Assembly: GCA_021234155.1 (NCBI GenBank) | Contig: JAJEKV010000054.1 | Coordinates: 4,385,962 to 4,449,961, forward strand | DNA: 64,000 bases | Source of the DNA: Isoetes taiwanensis | Lineage: Eukaryota > Streptophyta > Lycopodiopsida > Isoetales > Isoetaceae | Reading direction: 5' to 3' | Part shown: piece by piece, positions 16,152 through 28,090 of the stretch | How the letters are laid out: every line of letters starts with the position of its first letter | How positions within the stretch are numbered: the stretch's first letter is position 1 | Position numbers and translations under genes: made by a program | Notes under the pieces: model-generated | Told to the model about the DNA's origin: nothing | Database searches by the model: none | The model's input: the letters and a program-made list of their open reading frames with translations, nothing else

Positions 16152-18846
16152 AATGGCAACTTACATTGGTATCCTGAAGAGCATTTTGTATCTGATATTC
16201 AAGGGGGTGGCCAGATGCTTGTTTGGACTTGCTACATCCATACAGACCGGGTCCAAGATTTCGTTCTTGGGGAGCAGAGGAATTGTGAAGCACCTGCCAA
16301 TTTCTATCTAAGAAGTTCAGTGCCTGAGAGAGTGTTAAAAAGACCCTACAAGGATTCCTATATGACGTTGAAGAGGTATTGGTTTGATTCATGTGTTTGT
16401 GTTTTAAATCATGAGTTCAAGCTCCAATAGGACCATCCAATAGGTTATGTGTTTGATTATAATTCTTGCTTTTTTAAGTCATTTGAGGTGCTTGTCATTA
16501 GGATTACACCTAGTAGATCAAAACTAACTTGTAATGCACAATACAGATATTGGTGTTCATATGGACCTCAAGACAAGACATCAAACACTCATGTGGTTGA
16601 GGAAAGACCACGTCCACCGGGCACACGTAGGAAAAGGGTTGAGAGGGGAGAGGGCATACGTAGGGGCTGCCAGTGCCATTTCACAGTCAGGCAACTCTAT
16701 TTCCTTCCAGAATTTTCACACATCACTTATTATGGGTTTGATCACAAGAATATCCAAGGTTTGCCCTGCCATGGTAGGTTTGTTGACCCATCCTCTGGAG
16801 TTAAGTTCAAGCTAGCACCCTGGATCTCACAAGAATTGAGGGAATGGGTAAGAGAGAAGCTTGTCCAATGGCACACGCCACGTAGTGTCATGAACATGCA
16901 TGAAGAGAGGTGGAGGTTGAGACTTGAAGTGAATGGACAGGAAAGCATGTGTAGGGATGATGTGTTGAAAATTCGGGACGTGTACAATATTGAAAAGGGA
17001 GTTGTTAAGTAACACATGGAAGCTACATGAAGATCTTCCCACTAGCATTGACATGTGGGTTCAACAACATCAAGATTCTGTGTTCATGTATGAGCAAGGA
17101 GACTTGTTTCAATTAGGAGTTATGACTCCAATCCAAAGGGAGTCCATGTTGAGATTTGGCAAGAACAGAGCCATTTGCATGGACTCTACTTTCAAAACAA
17201 ACGACAAGAGGTGCGGTTCTTCCTCAACTTTTATTGTGTGTTGATTTGATTATTGTGTATGGTTTAATGCAGGTTCTATCTTTTCACACTTATCGCCTTT
17301 GATGAGTATTCCAATGGTTTACCATTGGCTTACGTTATTACCAATTCTCAAAAGAGTGGAGCTATAACAAAGTGGATGCAAGCACTAAAGGAGTCCTTAT
17401 GCCGAGATGATCCTGATTGGCAACCTTCTTGCATCATTACAGATGATGCCCATGCTGAGATAAAGGCCGTGAAAAAAGTAACTTGTCAAACTCTAATCCT
17501 TGGAAGCAAATCATAACTGTACTAACATTGTTTATTTTCATAGGTTTTTCCTAGTGTGCCCGTGCAAATTTGCATATGGCACGTGAGGAAGGCTTGGATC
17601 AAGTGGTTGCAGAAGAACATCAAGAACAAGGTGGCACGTAACGATCTGTTCAAGAAACTTGGTTACATTATGTACAGGACAGAAGGTCCTCTAGGGGACA
17701 ATGTGTACGGTGAAGAGTATAGGGAGGCAGTAAGGAGGGAGGCAACTAGGAAATTGGAAGACTTATTGAGGAAGTATCCTCAATACCCCAAGTTGGCGGC
17801 TTACATGAGTAAGGAGTGGACCAAAAACATTTGCCAATGGGTATTGGCTACAAGGATGTACCCTCACTCCAACCAAGAGACTAATGCAGCCATAGAGGCA
17901 TGGCATTGTGCCTTGAAAAGGGCTGGGCATTTCAAAGCGAGCACTCGAGGGGCCGGAGGATTGATTGGCTCCTCTACATTCTAACCAACAACGTGGAGAC
18001 ACACATGGCATACATCAGGTATAACTTCTAATCATCTTCTCCAGCCTATTTTGATTTTGCAAGAATATAATTCTCTTGTCATCTAGGTCCATGAAGGAAG
18101 CAGGGTTTGTGGTGAACACCTCCCAGGAAGAGATAGTACAGTGTGCCATATTGGGTGCAAGGAAGATTGCTGATGAACAGGTCACATTCACTAACTTCGA
18201 AGAAGGTGAGGCGTATGCAAAGTGAACGCACTCTAGGCAAGGACCATACTTTGTGAGCAGGGCACACAAGAACTGGGCATCTTGTGGATCGTCCCCCGGG
18301 GGAGCCAAGGGCAACTTATGTAAGCACCAAGTTAAGGTCATGCAAATGTTGGGCAACTACAGGGATCAAAATCTTTTACAGGTGCTTGAATCCCAATATG
18401 GGACAATTGGTGGGGGCATGGACTACTTGAGGCCATGTGAGGATCATGGGGCCTTTCATGGGGAGGAAACCACATACGAAGATGTGGTTGAGATTGTAAG
18501 CTTGGACGAGTCTCCCTCTCAAAAGGAGACAAGGATTAACCTGGATAAGACAAAGAGATCCTTACAAGAAGTCATTGCTAGAGTGATGTCAAGGGCAGAA
18601 AAAGATCCAGGCATGCTAATTGCAACTGATTCACTCATGAGACAACTCGACACGCGGCTTGAAAGAATGGATGATGTTGGCCACACAAACTCTAACAGAA
18701 CCATAACATGTATCCCCACTAATGCAGTGGAAGAGGAGTGTGGTAATAGTTTGGTAAGGCTGAAGCCTCTGATAGAAATTGGGAAGAGGAAAGATAAGGA
18801 AACCAAGAAGAGTTGGAAGCAAGTTGAGATGGAGGGCCTGTTGTGA
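16152..18846 (+). pseudogene. MULE transposase, multi-exon and frameshifted
   Basis: The frame opens at about 16,152 (DFVLGEQRNCEAP near 16,255) and continues from 16,449 with QYRYWCSYGPQD and RGCQCHF, the N-terminal DNA-binding region of FAR1/MULE proteins. The catalytic domain follows: CMDSTFKTN (first Asp), an intron 17,211-17,272, IITDDAHAEIKAV (second Asp), an intron of about 17,482-17,543, QICIWHVRKAW, and NAAIEAWHCALK (Glu). The C-terminus has a SWIM-type CGSSPGGAKGNLCKHQVK. Breaks include frameshifts near 17,000 and in a G-run near 17,952, plus an in-frame TGA at 18,222. The enzyme cuts at TIRs; this copy cannot encode it intact. Confidence 0.9.
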
Positions 18847-19137
18847 GAATGACATCGTGAGTTTGTTGTTGTTTAATGCTCATTGACACCTGATGAGCTT
18901 CATTGTCTTGTTAATTGTTCAGGTCAAGTTTAGAGTTTACCTATGTCCTTGTAAACAATAGGTATAAATAAATCAATATTTACCTATTTACTTATTACTT
19001 AACCTATTGATAAATATTGTTAATGTTATCAATGTTTAATGTTAGGAGTTAAATGTTAGGATAAGTTAGGACCTTGAGTTAAATGTTTAATGTTTAGAGT
19101 TTAGACCATAGGATAAAAAAGTAATAAAAAAAACGTA
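18847..19137. other. AT-rich spacer inside the MULE, no gene
   Basis: Contains repeated TTAATGTT and TAAATGTTTAATG strings leading into the first internal palindrome array. Confidence 0.6.
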
Positions 19138-19498
19138 CGGGATCCCCTCCTCCGGGATCCCCCGTCCGCCTGCCTGGTGATCCCGTCCTCCGGGATCACA
19201 CAAATTAAAACGGGATCCCCTCCTCCGGGATCCCGCGTCCGCCTGTTTGGTGATCCCGTCCTCCGGGATCACACATTAACGAAAACGGGATCCCCTTCTC
19301 CGGGATCCTGCGTCCGCCTGTTTGGTGATCCCGTCCTCCGGGATCACACATTAACGAAAACGGGATCCCCTCCTCCGGGATCCCGCGTCTGCCTGTTTGG
19401 TGATCCTGTCCTCCGGGATCACACATTAACGAAAACGGGATCCCCTCCTCCGGGATTCCGCGTCCGCCTGCTTGGTGATTCCGTCCTCCGGGATCACA
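19138..19498. repeat. Internal palindrome array A (five units of 73-75 bp)
   Basis: Units start at 19,138, 19,211, 19,286, 19,361 and 19,436. Each unit carries two palindromes in fixed order. The first has CGGGATCCC and GGGATCCCG arms around CTCCTCC. The second has TGATCCC and GGGATCA arms around GTCCTCC. The arms of the first type are themselves nearly self-complementary, so each unit can fold in several ways. Confidence 0.92.
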
Positions 19499-19670
19499 AC
19501 ATTGAATATGTTAATATATTATTTATCATATCCCTTAACCATTGAAATATGTCTTGGAATAACCATTGAAATATGTCTTGGAATAGTGGAAACATTGAAG
19601 TATTACTTTTAATAAGCTTTGAAACATTGAACTTAATACAATGGCTTAAAACTGACATTCCAATTCGGAA

Positions 19671-20264
19671 TCACTCTGAATCTACCTCAAGCACTGTTGC
19701 CATGGCTTCTGCCTGGACGTCCTCCTCAGTTACATCTGGCACACCGCAGGGTAGTCTCCACATCATGTGATCGAAGATATCGCATAGGGTTGGATCAGAC
19801 CCCTCTAGGACATCCCTGATCAGAACCTTCTTTCGCAGCCTCCGTGCAGCATACATTTCCTCGAAGCAGGCTTTTAGGGTGTTGCCTTCCCAGACAACGT
19901 CCGTAGCTAGCAAATGCTTCAAAGCCTTGCCCTGGATAATACACCTCTTCAATTCCCAAAGCAATGCCCTATGGGTTGGCCTACCGGGATCATAGTCGAG
20001 AGGCCTAGGGGTCTCTCTGAATTCCCCATTCTCCACGGTCTCTGCATGAACCATGAGGGGATAATGAAAAGATTAATATGAAAGTAGAACATGAATATGA
20101 AGGAAGACAACAACATGTTTACTTCTGAATGTTTTGATGCCGTTAGGTTGGGCGAGCTCTAGGCCCACATCCTCCTGAATTTCATTCAAGTGGACGAGAA
20201 TATCCTCAAGACTGTGGGCATTGATGGCACTGCTCTCAACAAGCTGTTGTCGGGTCCTCACCAT
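19671..20264 (-). CDS. Intact two-exon 170-aa protein of unknown function, encoded by the MULE
   Basis: Exon 1 is 20,264-20,123, starting MVRTRQQLVESSAINAH. Exon 2 is 20,041-19,671, ending in TVLEVDSE and a stop. The intron begins GTAAAC and ends GCAG. The spliced length is 513 bp with no stop, so the gene is intact although its transposase and protease neighbours are not. The protein is Glu/Asp-rich at both ends, with a basic segment in the middle (ARRLRKKVLIRDVLEG), and looks mostly helical. No family was recognised. It is flanked on both sides by the duplicated palindrome arrays, which makes an accessory or DNA-binding role conceivable but unproven. Confidence 0.7.
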
Positions 20265-20518
20265 CTGTCACTTGGCTTGAACAGTAAGCAAATGAACTCG
20301 ACTGCTACTGAACTCAACTGAAACCAACTAACTTTCTACCAAGAACAAGTAAGGCAAGGGTATATATAGACTCATGAATCAACCGTTGTACTATCCGTTG
20401 TACAACGGTTAAGCCATGATTTCAATTTCTAAGGGTAAAGTCGACCATAGGATAAAAGGTTTAGAGTTTAGACCATTGAGCCTTAGACCATAGGATAAAA
20501 AAGTAATAAAAATACGTG

Positions 20519-20807
20519 CGGGATCCCCTCCTCCGGGATCCCGCGTCCGCCTGCTTGGTGATCCCCTCCTCCGGGATCACACATTAATTAAAACGGGATC
20601 CCCTCCTCCGGGATCCCGCGTCCGCCTGCTTGGTGATCCCGTCCTCCGGGATCACACACTAACGAAAACGGGATCCCCTCCTCCGGGATCCCGCGTCCGC
20701 CTGCTTGCTGATCCCGTCCTCCGGGATCACACACTAATTAAAACTGGATCCCGTCCTCCGGGATCCCCCGTCCGCCTGCTTGCTGATCCCGTCCTCCGGG
20801 ATCACAA
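20519..20807. repeat. Internal palindrome array B (four units of about 75 bp)
   Basis: Same two-palindrome unit and same flanks as array A (CATAGGATAAAAAAGTAATA before, CACAACATTGAATATG after). The whole block of about 400 bp is a direct duplication flanking the 170-aa gene. Confidence 0.92.
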
Positions 20808-20864
20808 CATTGAATATGTTAATATATTAGTTATCATAGCCCGACCATTGAAATTATGAATATA

Positions 20865-23800
20865 CTAGTAACGGTGCCCAGCGTTGCTAGGCATAAGTTG
20901 GAAACTTGCAAATGATGAAGCAACGATGACACCGAGGTGTTGTTCCAGCTATTGTAACCCTCCCTCTTTTCCTTCATGTTGGTGGTAGTGGATGTTGCGC
21001 CATTATTCCATCCAGACTTTAGAGTTTGCTTCTGTTGTCTCGCAAAGTCCCATGATAATATGGTTGGTTTTGTTCTATGAATCCATTGGTTGGTTGTGTT
21101 TGAAAGATGTATTGGCTTTGTATACGAATGTCATAAGGTTTACACGCGGCTAAGGATTAATGTGGATACCATTCTATTACATTGTAGTGGCATGCTAAGC
21201 ATAATGATCTTTTAGAATTCGAAGAACATTAGTTTCGTATAGAAAATAAACTCCAGCATTGCTAGGGCTAAGTTGGGAACCTGTCAATGAACAAAGACTA
21301 TTCAAAATATACATGATGATACTATTGGCCTAGATGTCAATGTTTTCCTCTTGTGCCCTAGGGTATGGTCTTTAATATTGTGAGACGCTAGTCCTTTATA
21401 TCAATTCCTTTAGTTTAGATTCATTTTGATTTCTTTCTTTTCCATTGTCTTTGAAGTCGGTCTCTTGGTCATTGCTAATTTGAAAAGCTTGAGTACACAA
21501 CTATGATGGCAACATCGAATTTGTTGAATGCTTTTGAATTTAACTAATTGTATTTAAAGGATTTGACCTTGATGCCCACCAAAGAGCTTGAAAGAAGTTC
21601 ATAGTATTACAATGCTAATTGACTAACAAATTCCTAGAGATATCAACCATTACTTGCTTGTTGTAGGTGAGTGCCAAGAATATGTTAAATTGTTCACATT
21701 GGGATGTTGGAACACCAAAGTCTAATTCCCTGCAGAAAATGAAAATGAATGTCAAGCCTCAAATATTATGGGCAGCAGCCTCAATGAGGAATGAGAAAAC
21801 CTCACCTGAATGTCGTGATAACTATCTGTGCATATGGTCTGAGCATTAATTTCCTGTCTTACTTGCATCACTGACACACGCAATGCATGCAGGGCATAGA
21901 ATTAAAGTGCCATATAGTGTTTGGGCTGCAATATGTCTGTTTGCATGGATGGTTTCTGTTTCTATCTTCATGTATAACACCGCTAAGCCTTAATCTTGTC
22001 AGTACGTTAAGTTCGTAGGTCTTCTCTCTGTGATAATAATTGCAATACCTCTAGTACACAAACTTCTGCACGCTACATTGTTGCCAGCATTAGAGTCGCT
22101 GTTGCCCAACGATATATCTGTATCATGAACAATAGTACTTACAATACAACAAAACGATGTCCAGATTTCCACAACAAAAGCATGCATGCATTGTCTTAAA
22201 CCTTAAAATCAAACAGCGCCTAACATTGCCTTGCAAGCTTGTCTATGTATTCACAAGCTTGAACCAAGGACACTTTCCTGGCACTATTATGACACAAATA
22301 CACAGATTAGATGTCATAAGAATTATTGACTTACAGAAATTTGCAGCAGTAAAGTGTTGGTGACCAGCACATACCCTCAAGTATGAATCATTGAAAATGC
22401 TCATAATATTTGAGAATCTAGCATCAAGCAGAAAATATTATCAGTGTCAAGCAAAAAAATGAATCGTTCAGGAAAAACAAAATAATGTAGAATTTAAATT
22501 AGATTAAGGCTGTGCCTTGCCAAATTGTTTTTATCTACATAATACCATTGTACACCTTATCTAAAAGCATAGTTGAAGATTCACAATATCCCTTGCCCAA
22601 TGCTTGCTTTTAATAATTGCGATGCACTGCAATAGATGCTTCAAAAAATGCAAGACTAACTCAATATACCTGTGTTTTAGGATGGCTTGGCATAGCACAG
22701 TCCACAATTCTTAGTGGACGTTTCAGTGAATTGAAGTAAAGGCATTGAAAAGTTATAGAAATCAGTAAACAACAAATAGTTGCATGCCAGGGGATATTAG
22801 CTGACTATTCATCAGAAAAGCAATCCCAGACTGCGCACATGCCTGCAACCGATATGAAAAATGCATGATAGCTCCCTTCCCCACATTAATAAGCTAGAAA
22901 TTTAGATTAAGTTCAATATTCTGCTTACCCAACCTTGCTGCAACAAAGCCATTGTTTCTATGCATGTAGGTACAATTTTCTAAAATGCCATGAATCTTCT
23001 GAAAATAGGAATAAAGAACTCAGATGACGGCAGAAGAACTTAGGAATTTTGTACTTCGTGGGTATGCAGAAATATGCATCAATTGCATGCCATTATCAGA
23101 ACTTGGTCGCACATTTGCAGGCCATGGCTGAGATAAATAGACAGTCATTCTATCCAATTAACAGAAAATCAATAGAATACCTTGCTCCAGCGAAGCCATT
23201 GGTTCTATGCATGCACTTCCAATTTTGCGCAATGGCATAAATCTTCTGCAAATAGGAACAAAGAATTCAGACTTTTTGTTATTTGAGGACAAAGAGAGAG
23301 ATCGCTTTAGATTGAGCAAGAAAATAGCCCGCAGGTTCTATCTGGCCCCTCTGTTTTAACCTAGTGTTGAACTGCAAATAATCATAATAAATGTAAGCAA
23401 TCAAGGTATACACAGAACACTTACCATTCCGAAACAATCCTGCAGGATTCCCCTTGCATTCAACCTCTGATTTCAAACCCAAATGCTTGCCCACTTCTAT
23501 CAGACAATATAGGGCGGAGATAAGAGTGCAAAGTAGAAAGGAAATCGAATTGTTTAGAGCTCCAACAGCTTCGGCCAAGGTCCTTCTATTAGACCTTCAA
23601 CCTGCCAAATGGAAAAATCGGGCAAACCCAAAATTCTCTATCCATGCTGATGCCGTATCTTTGCAAGCACTATAAATCTAAGAAATCAAAACCTCCATAA
23701 ATATGTGCCTAAAAGTATGATCCAGGAGGTGGCTATGAAGGAATTTATTACCTATTTTTAATTTTTGTCTTCGAATACACAAATGTCGACCATATTTTGT

Positions 23801-24348
23801 CTAATATGAGCAAAGCAAGCAGGGGAAAAATACAACGGTATGAAGCATTGAAGCACTTGCTGGACCTCTGATGTTGCAAAGCCACCACACTCCTCGTCTG
23901 CCCGGCAAACCGACCAAAAATTGCCTTCTAGATGCGAATCCTTCACATAAATTTCCAGAGATAAATTCTAGGCCGACCTAAAGCCATCGAATTCAACATG
24001 GCATGACAAATGCGAATCCTTCACATAAATTTCCAGAGATAAATTCTAGGCCGACCTAAAGCCATCGAATTCAACATGGCATGACAAAAAAACAGCCCAT
24101 ACCTAGAAGGCGGCATGGAACGGGAGGGAGAGCAGGCATAACTGGCAGAGACAACCCCATCCCAGGCGATCGTTTCTACCATGAGGTCAGCCGGTCGCAC
24201 ACGTAGTGCACACGAATCAATCTGATCCGTGTGAGTCGAACCTCAAACCCTAAATCGATATAGGCCATCAAACACACCAAATCTCAACCATTGAATGAAG
24301 TGAACAAATCTCAGCCGTCAGATTTAGGGCTCGGTTCACTACTTACGG
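20865..24348. other. Probable nested insertion without coding capacity
   Basis: The sequence after array B follows array A's flank as far as CCATTGAAAT, then diverges. Array-type flank returns at about 24,349 (TTATTTATCATAGCCC). The 3.5 kb between has only short frames. It starts near ACTAGTAACGGTGCCCAGCG. A related stretch recurs at about 21,253 (CCAGCATTGCTAGGG, then TAAGTTGGGAACC). A second diverged pair of about 90 bp lies at 22,945 and 23,183. No TIR, LTR, poly-A or clean target duplication was found, so the class is unresolved. Confidence 0.5.
23932..24087. repeat. Exact-looking tandem duplication, period 78 bp
   Basis: Two copies begin ATGCGAATCCTTCACATAAA at 23,932 and 24,010 with no obvious difference, so the duplication is young. 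Confidence 0.85.
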
Positions 24349-24644
24349 TAAAACATTATAATATAAGATTATTTATCATAGCCCTTAACCATTGAAATAT
24401 GTCTTGGAACAGTGGAAACATTAAACTTTGGTGTTGAAACTTTGGTGGAAGCTTTGAAACATTAAACTTTGGTGCATTGAGCCATTGCACTGTCATAAAA
24501 CAATAAAATTACACTAACTCAAAAGCCAAAATTACATTCAAGTGTTCCAGTGTTCACATTAAAGTCTTGAAGAAAATATTCACATTCAAGTGTTCAAGAA
24601 AATATTCACATTCAAAGTTTTGAGATTATCACATTCACAAATTT

Positions 24645-27165
24645 TTAGATTTTTACCAGAATGTCAAGGACCATGAACCAGCAAGCGGGTCTGGGGTCTA
24701 CTATCACCCGTGTCACCTGGGGTAAGTAAAAGGTGGACTTCCCTGCAGCCAAGCAATCGTGCAGTTTCCGGAGCATTATCTTGAAGCCTGACCTCATGCA
24801 ATCTATGTCTTCTTTTTTGAACCAATCACGGTTAATCAGAACCTGCATTAAAACATGAATTTAGCCATGAACTGAAAATTTGCACACAAAAAAAAAGAAA
24901 CAACAAACATTACCTCAAAGACTCACATTATCCTCCTTGCCACTGATGTCTCTAACAAATTTCTTCACATAATTTATGACATACACACCACAGTCCGAAT
25001 TATTGTGCTCTTGGGGAGTTTCTAATGGAATGCAGGGTGCATTATGCAATGCACTTTCCTCATGCCTCCACCTCTTAAACACGTCTGTGAGGAATCTGCG
25101 AGTATCAATAAGAAATTAGCTTAAATCATAATGCAAAAGATTAAATAATTCGAGATAGAGAGGAATACTTACAGTGTGACAAATTCTCGGGTAGATGCAT
25201 GCAAGGGATCATATGAATCAAGGTGCAGAATGCAAGGGCAGGGCTTTCCAAGCCGAGCACACGCCAGGCCATCAGTCACTAAGATGAAAAGGCTCCAATG
25301 GCCACTAAGAAATAGCAAATTGAAAGGCAATTAAAATAGATTTAAAACATAAATAATCAAGTGATCAGAGTTTATCCAGCATTGACAGGAATATAATAGA
25401 ATTGTGCTGTCTGGATCTTCCAGCGTGCCCTACCAAACGGGTTGTCAGGGATGAGCTTGGCAAACTGCTCATAAGCCCCTGCCAACCCGGCCTTGCTTCC
25501 ACTCAAGAACAGCCCGAATGTAGCAGGATGCAGGAAGACTTGATGGCACCTTTTCTGGATAGAAATTGAGTGCAGAATTACCCTGTACAACGAATTGAGC
25601 AATTGAGTGCAATGATCAACTGAAATTCGAGAAACTTTAGAACTTAAAAACTTACAGGAGATAAGAACCAATGCAATCCGAGTCCACATCGCTCTCCAGA
25701 TCCCCGAGGCCAGAAGGGATTGTCATAAATTTAAGGGCCTCGGCTTCTTGGATGTAAAACTCGACATTTGCTGACTTGCTGCCGACCTTGATGAAGGGGC
25801 TCTCAACCACCACAGGGAAATTTAATGTGAAGGGGCACTGCCATCGATCGACATCAACACCTCTTTGGTAGTCTTTGGTAGTCCAAAACTGAATCTAGAA
25901 AATGTGGATCGACAGAATACAGATGATACAGTATAATCTTGCTGGGCTTGGGAATATTTTCTTCAGCAGTTTCCAGCAGGATCCGGTTAGGGGCCATGAA
26001 TTCAGTGGATTTAGGGGGAGGTTTTGGAAGTTTTGGGTCTGCACGATGCCTCCGAGAATTTTTTGGGCCTGCCTTTGGCAACACATGTTTAGGCTGTGGG
26101 GACGAATACTTACCTGCTGCTGCAGCCACCTCCTCGCTCACATCATCAGCGTCCAATTGGCTTTGCTCCTGCTTTTTGATTAGTGGAGGCCAAAGCTCAT
26201 CATCAGAGATTAAATTTTTGGTGATGTTCCTGATCCGTGCCTTTATCTCCTCGATCTGCAATTGTTGGTTCACTTGCTTTCTTCCTCTGGACTTGTAAAT
26301 TAATGAAGGCTTCTCTTTGGCTCTTATCGAGAAGACCCATTTCAATTTGCTCATCGGCCACCACTCCAGCATTTCTCCTGGCCCTCTGTAATTTTCGGGT
26401 CAGGTTGGGCATATTTATAGTCCGGATCCATGCTTCCGCCACGAAATCTTCGTGATAACTCCTCTTCCACCGATTGGCATTCGTCTTGGCGGGCTCTGCA
26501 TTGGGCAAATGAATTCGATTTGGAATCCTCCCCCTCGGCGCATCAGGAACCCGAAACCTATCATACAAGGCATGCACTTCCATCTCTTTGCCAGCTGATC
26601 GTAACTATAATCAGGGGCCTCTTGGTTCTCGAAATACACTTGTTCTGGCGGCTCGTTGCGTATGACCTGACCCTTTGCTGCCCCTTCCTCATTCAAATCA
26701 CCGAGCAGTTGAGCGTCCACAGAAACTCCCGGGATCTTCTCCACCTCTGGATTCTTCCCCATCGCCGATTTTTCCTGCCCTACATCCGATTTTTGTTGCC
26801 CTGACGGCTTCGGGGACTCCACCTCTAAGATCCGATTCTCGGTCTTGCGCAGGAACTCCGAAATCTTGAATGCATATGAAGCAGCGCCTGAGTCAAGACA
26901 AACATTCTCGCCAAAACTGGTGTTGAGGCTGACTTCCAGGGTTATGAACTCGTCCATCTGCAAGCCACAGTAAGTAGGAAATAGTAAAAAACTTGATAAA
27001 ACAGAGTGAAAGGGTTGATTTTACCTCCGTAACTTCGTTAATACAGGAGATAAACGAGTTCCGCATCGCCAATGGTGCCGTCGCCCGACAAAAAACACTG
27101 TGCACAGAGGAATCCGGAAGCTTCACCGTGAGAGTTCTCGCGCCGTGACTTGGACTCTTCGACAT
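24645..27165 (-). pseudogene. Ulp1-like (C48) cysteine protease gene captured in the MULE
   Basis: Exon 1 is 27,165-27,025, and exon 2 starts at 26,957 with MDEFITLEVSLNTS. A charged middle region follows, then the protease domain: QFYYIPVNA, GHWSLFILVTDG (His) at about 25,305, LHLDSYDP (Asp), and PQEHNNSDCGVYVI (Gln and Cys) at about 25,000. The last exon is 24,848-24,645. All catalytic residues are present. Frameshifts occur near 26,585 and 26,285. A 10-bp tandem duplication (two GACTACCAAA words near 25,870) shifts a third. The donor after PVNA is not GT. The domain removes SUMO or related modifiers in host relatives; its benefit to MULEs is unknown. Confidence 0.85.
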
Positions 27166-27283
27166 CGACGGAGTGCTCGCCGCCCTCCCAGATCCCCAGC
27201 GCTACGTGGCGGACGACGATTGGCCACGTACGCATCATTAATGGCCTGTTCGAATTTAATTAAAATTAAAGGTGCTGCTGCTT

Positions 27284-27838
27284 CTGGGATCCCGGAGGAC
27301 GGTATAAATCACCGGATCTAATGGCTAACAGCAAACCAGCTCGGAGTGCATCTAACGGCAGAGAATAACTCCCCGCCGACATCGGGCGCCTCCACGCCGG
27401 GCCACACGGACGGAAAGATCCCGAGGACGGATCCACTCACCGGACGGGTGATCCCGAGGGGGATTACCATGGCAGATATCGCCGTGAAACAGCCACGCCC
27501 AGAGCACAGGATCCAAGTCACTCGATCCACGCCACCCGACGGGGATCCCGAGGAGGGGATCACGGGCGGATAGCGCCCGCCGTTATCGCCCGGGCGGGTG
27601 ATCCCGAGGAGGGATCCACGTCCGGGGGGTGCCCGGGATCCCGGAGGAGGGATCACCTCGCGGATAGCGCCCACCAAGTATCGCCCACGACCGGGTGATC
27701 GAGGAGGGATCAGCTCTGATAGTGTCCGCCGTTATCCCTACCACCGGGTGATCCCGGAGGGGGATCCACGCCCGGCACCGGGATCCCGGATGAGGGGATC
27801 AGCTCCGCAAATAGCTGCCCCCGCCATAACAGCCCTTC
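27284..27838. repeat. Subterminal palindrome array, right
   Basis: Repeated GATCCC-(G/A)GAGGA-GGGATC units on the opposite strand to the left array, with GGCGGATAGCGCCCGCC-type stems between them. It is more diverged than the left array. Confidence 0.8.
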
Positions 27839-27840
27839 GA

Positions 27841-28081
27841 ACCGCGGGGATCTCGGAGGAGGGGATCGCGTGGATGATCCCGGAGGCGGGGATCTCTGAG
27901 GCGCGGATGGCCGCGATTGCACGGGGGTTTGGACGGCGGGGATGGACCGGGCCGACGTGGCGTGTGCCGTACCTCAGAACGGGGTCTCCCCAACGGGCCC
28001 CGTCGAGAGCGACCCAGGATCCCAGAGGACGGTATATTTATCTCCGGGATCACCGAATCAAGGGTAAAAGTATCCTGAGCC
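27841..28081. repeat. MULE right terminal inverted repeat (241 bp)
   Basis: Mirror of 15,548-15,788. Confidence 0.92.
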
Positions 28082-28090
28082 GTTTCAGCC
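28082..28090. repeat. MULE target-site duplication GTTTCAGCC, right copy
   Basis: Identical to 15,539-15,547. Confidence 0.92.

Larger units (their letters stand above)
15548..28081 (+). mobile_element. 12.5-kb Mutator-like element (MULE) carrying a Ulp1-like protease and palindrome arrays
   Basis: Both ends read GGCTCAGGATACTTTTACCC inward and stay almost identical for 241 bp. The outer edges abut a perfect 9-bp duplication GTTTCAGCC (15,539-15,547 and 28,082-28,090), the length expected for Mutator-type transposases. Inside are a MULE transposase (plus), a 170-aa unknown gene (minus) and a Ulp1-type cysteine protease (minus). Capture of Ulp1 domains by plant MULEs is established for Kaonashi-type elements. 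Four palindrome-rich blocks sit inside both TIRs and around the unknown gene. Transposase and protease are decayed, but the ends and TSD remain crisp, so the copy moved before or during that decay, perhaps with help in trans. Confidence 0.93.

Noticed and set aside
15537-16392. Frames encoding RDPLLRDP or PGGGDPRPG-type repeats in the MULE ends
   Set aside because: Both strands are open because the GC-rich palindromes lack stops; they are not genes.
19177-19545. 122-codon repeat protein over internal array A
   Set aside because: Translation of tandem palindromes; open on both strands.
20865-24348. Helitron
   Set aside because: No TC start, no CTRR end with hairpin, and no RepHel sequence seen.
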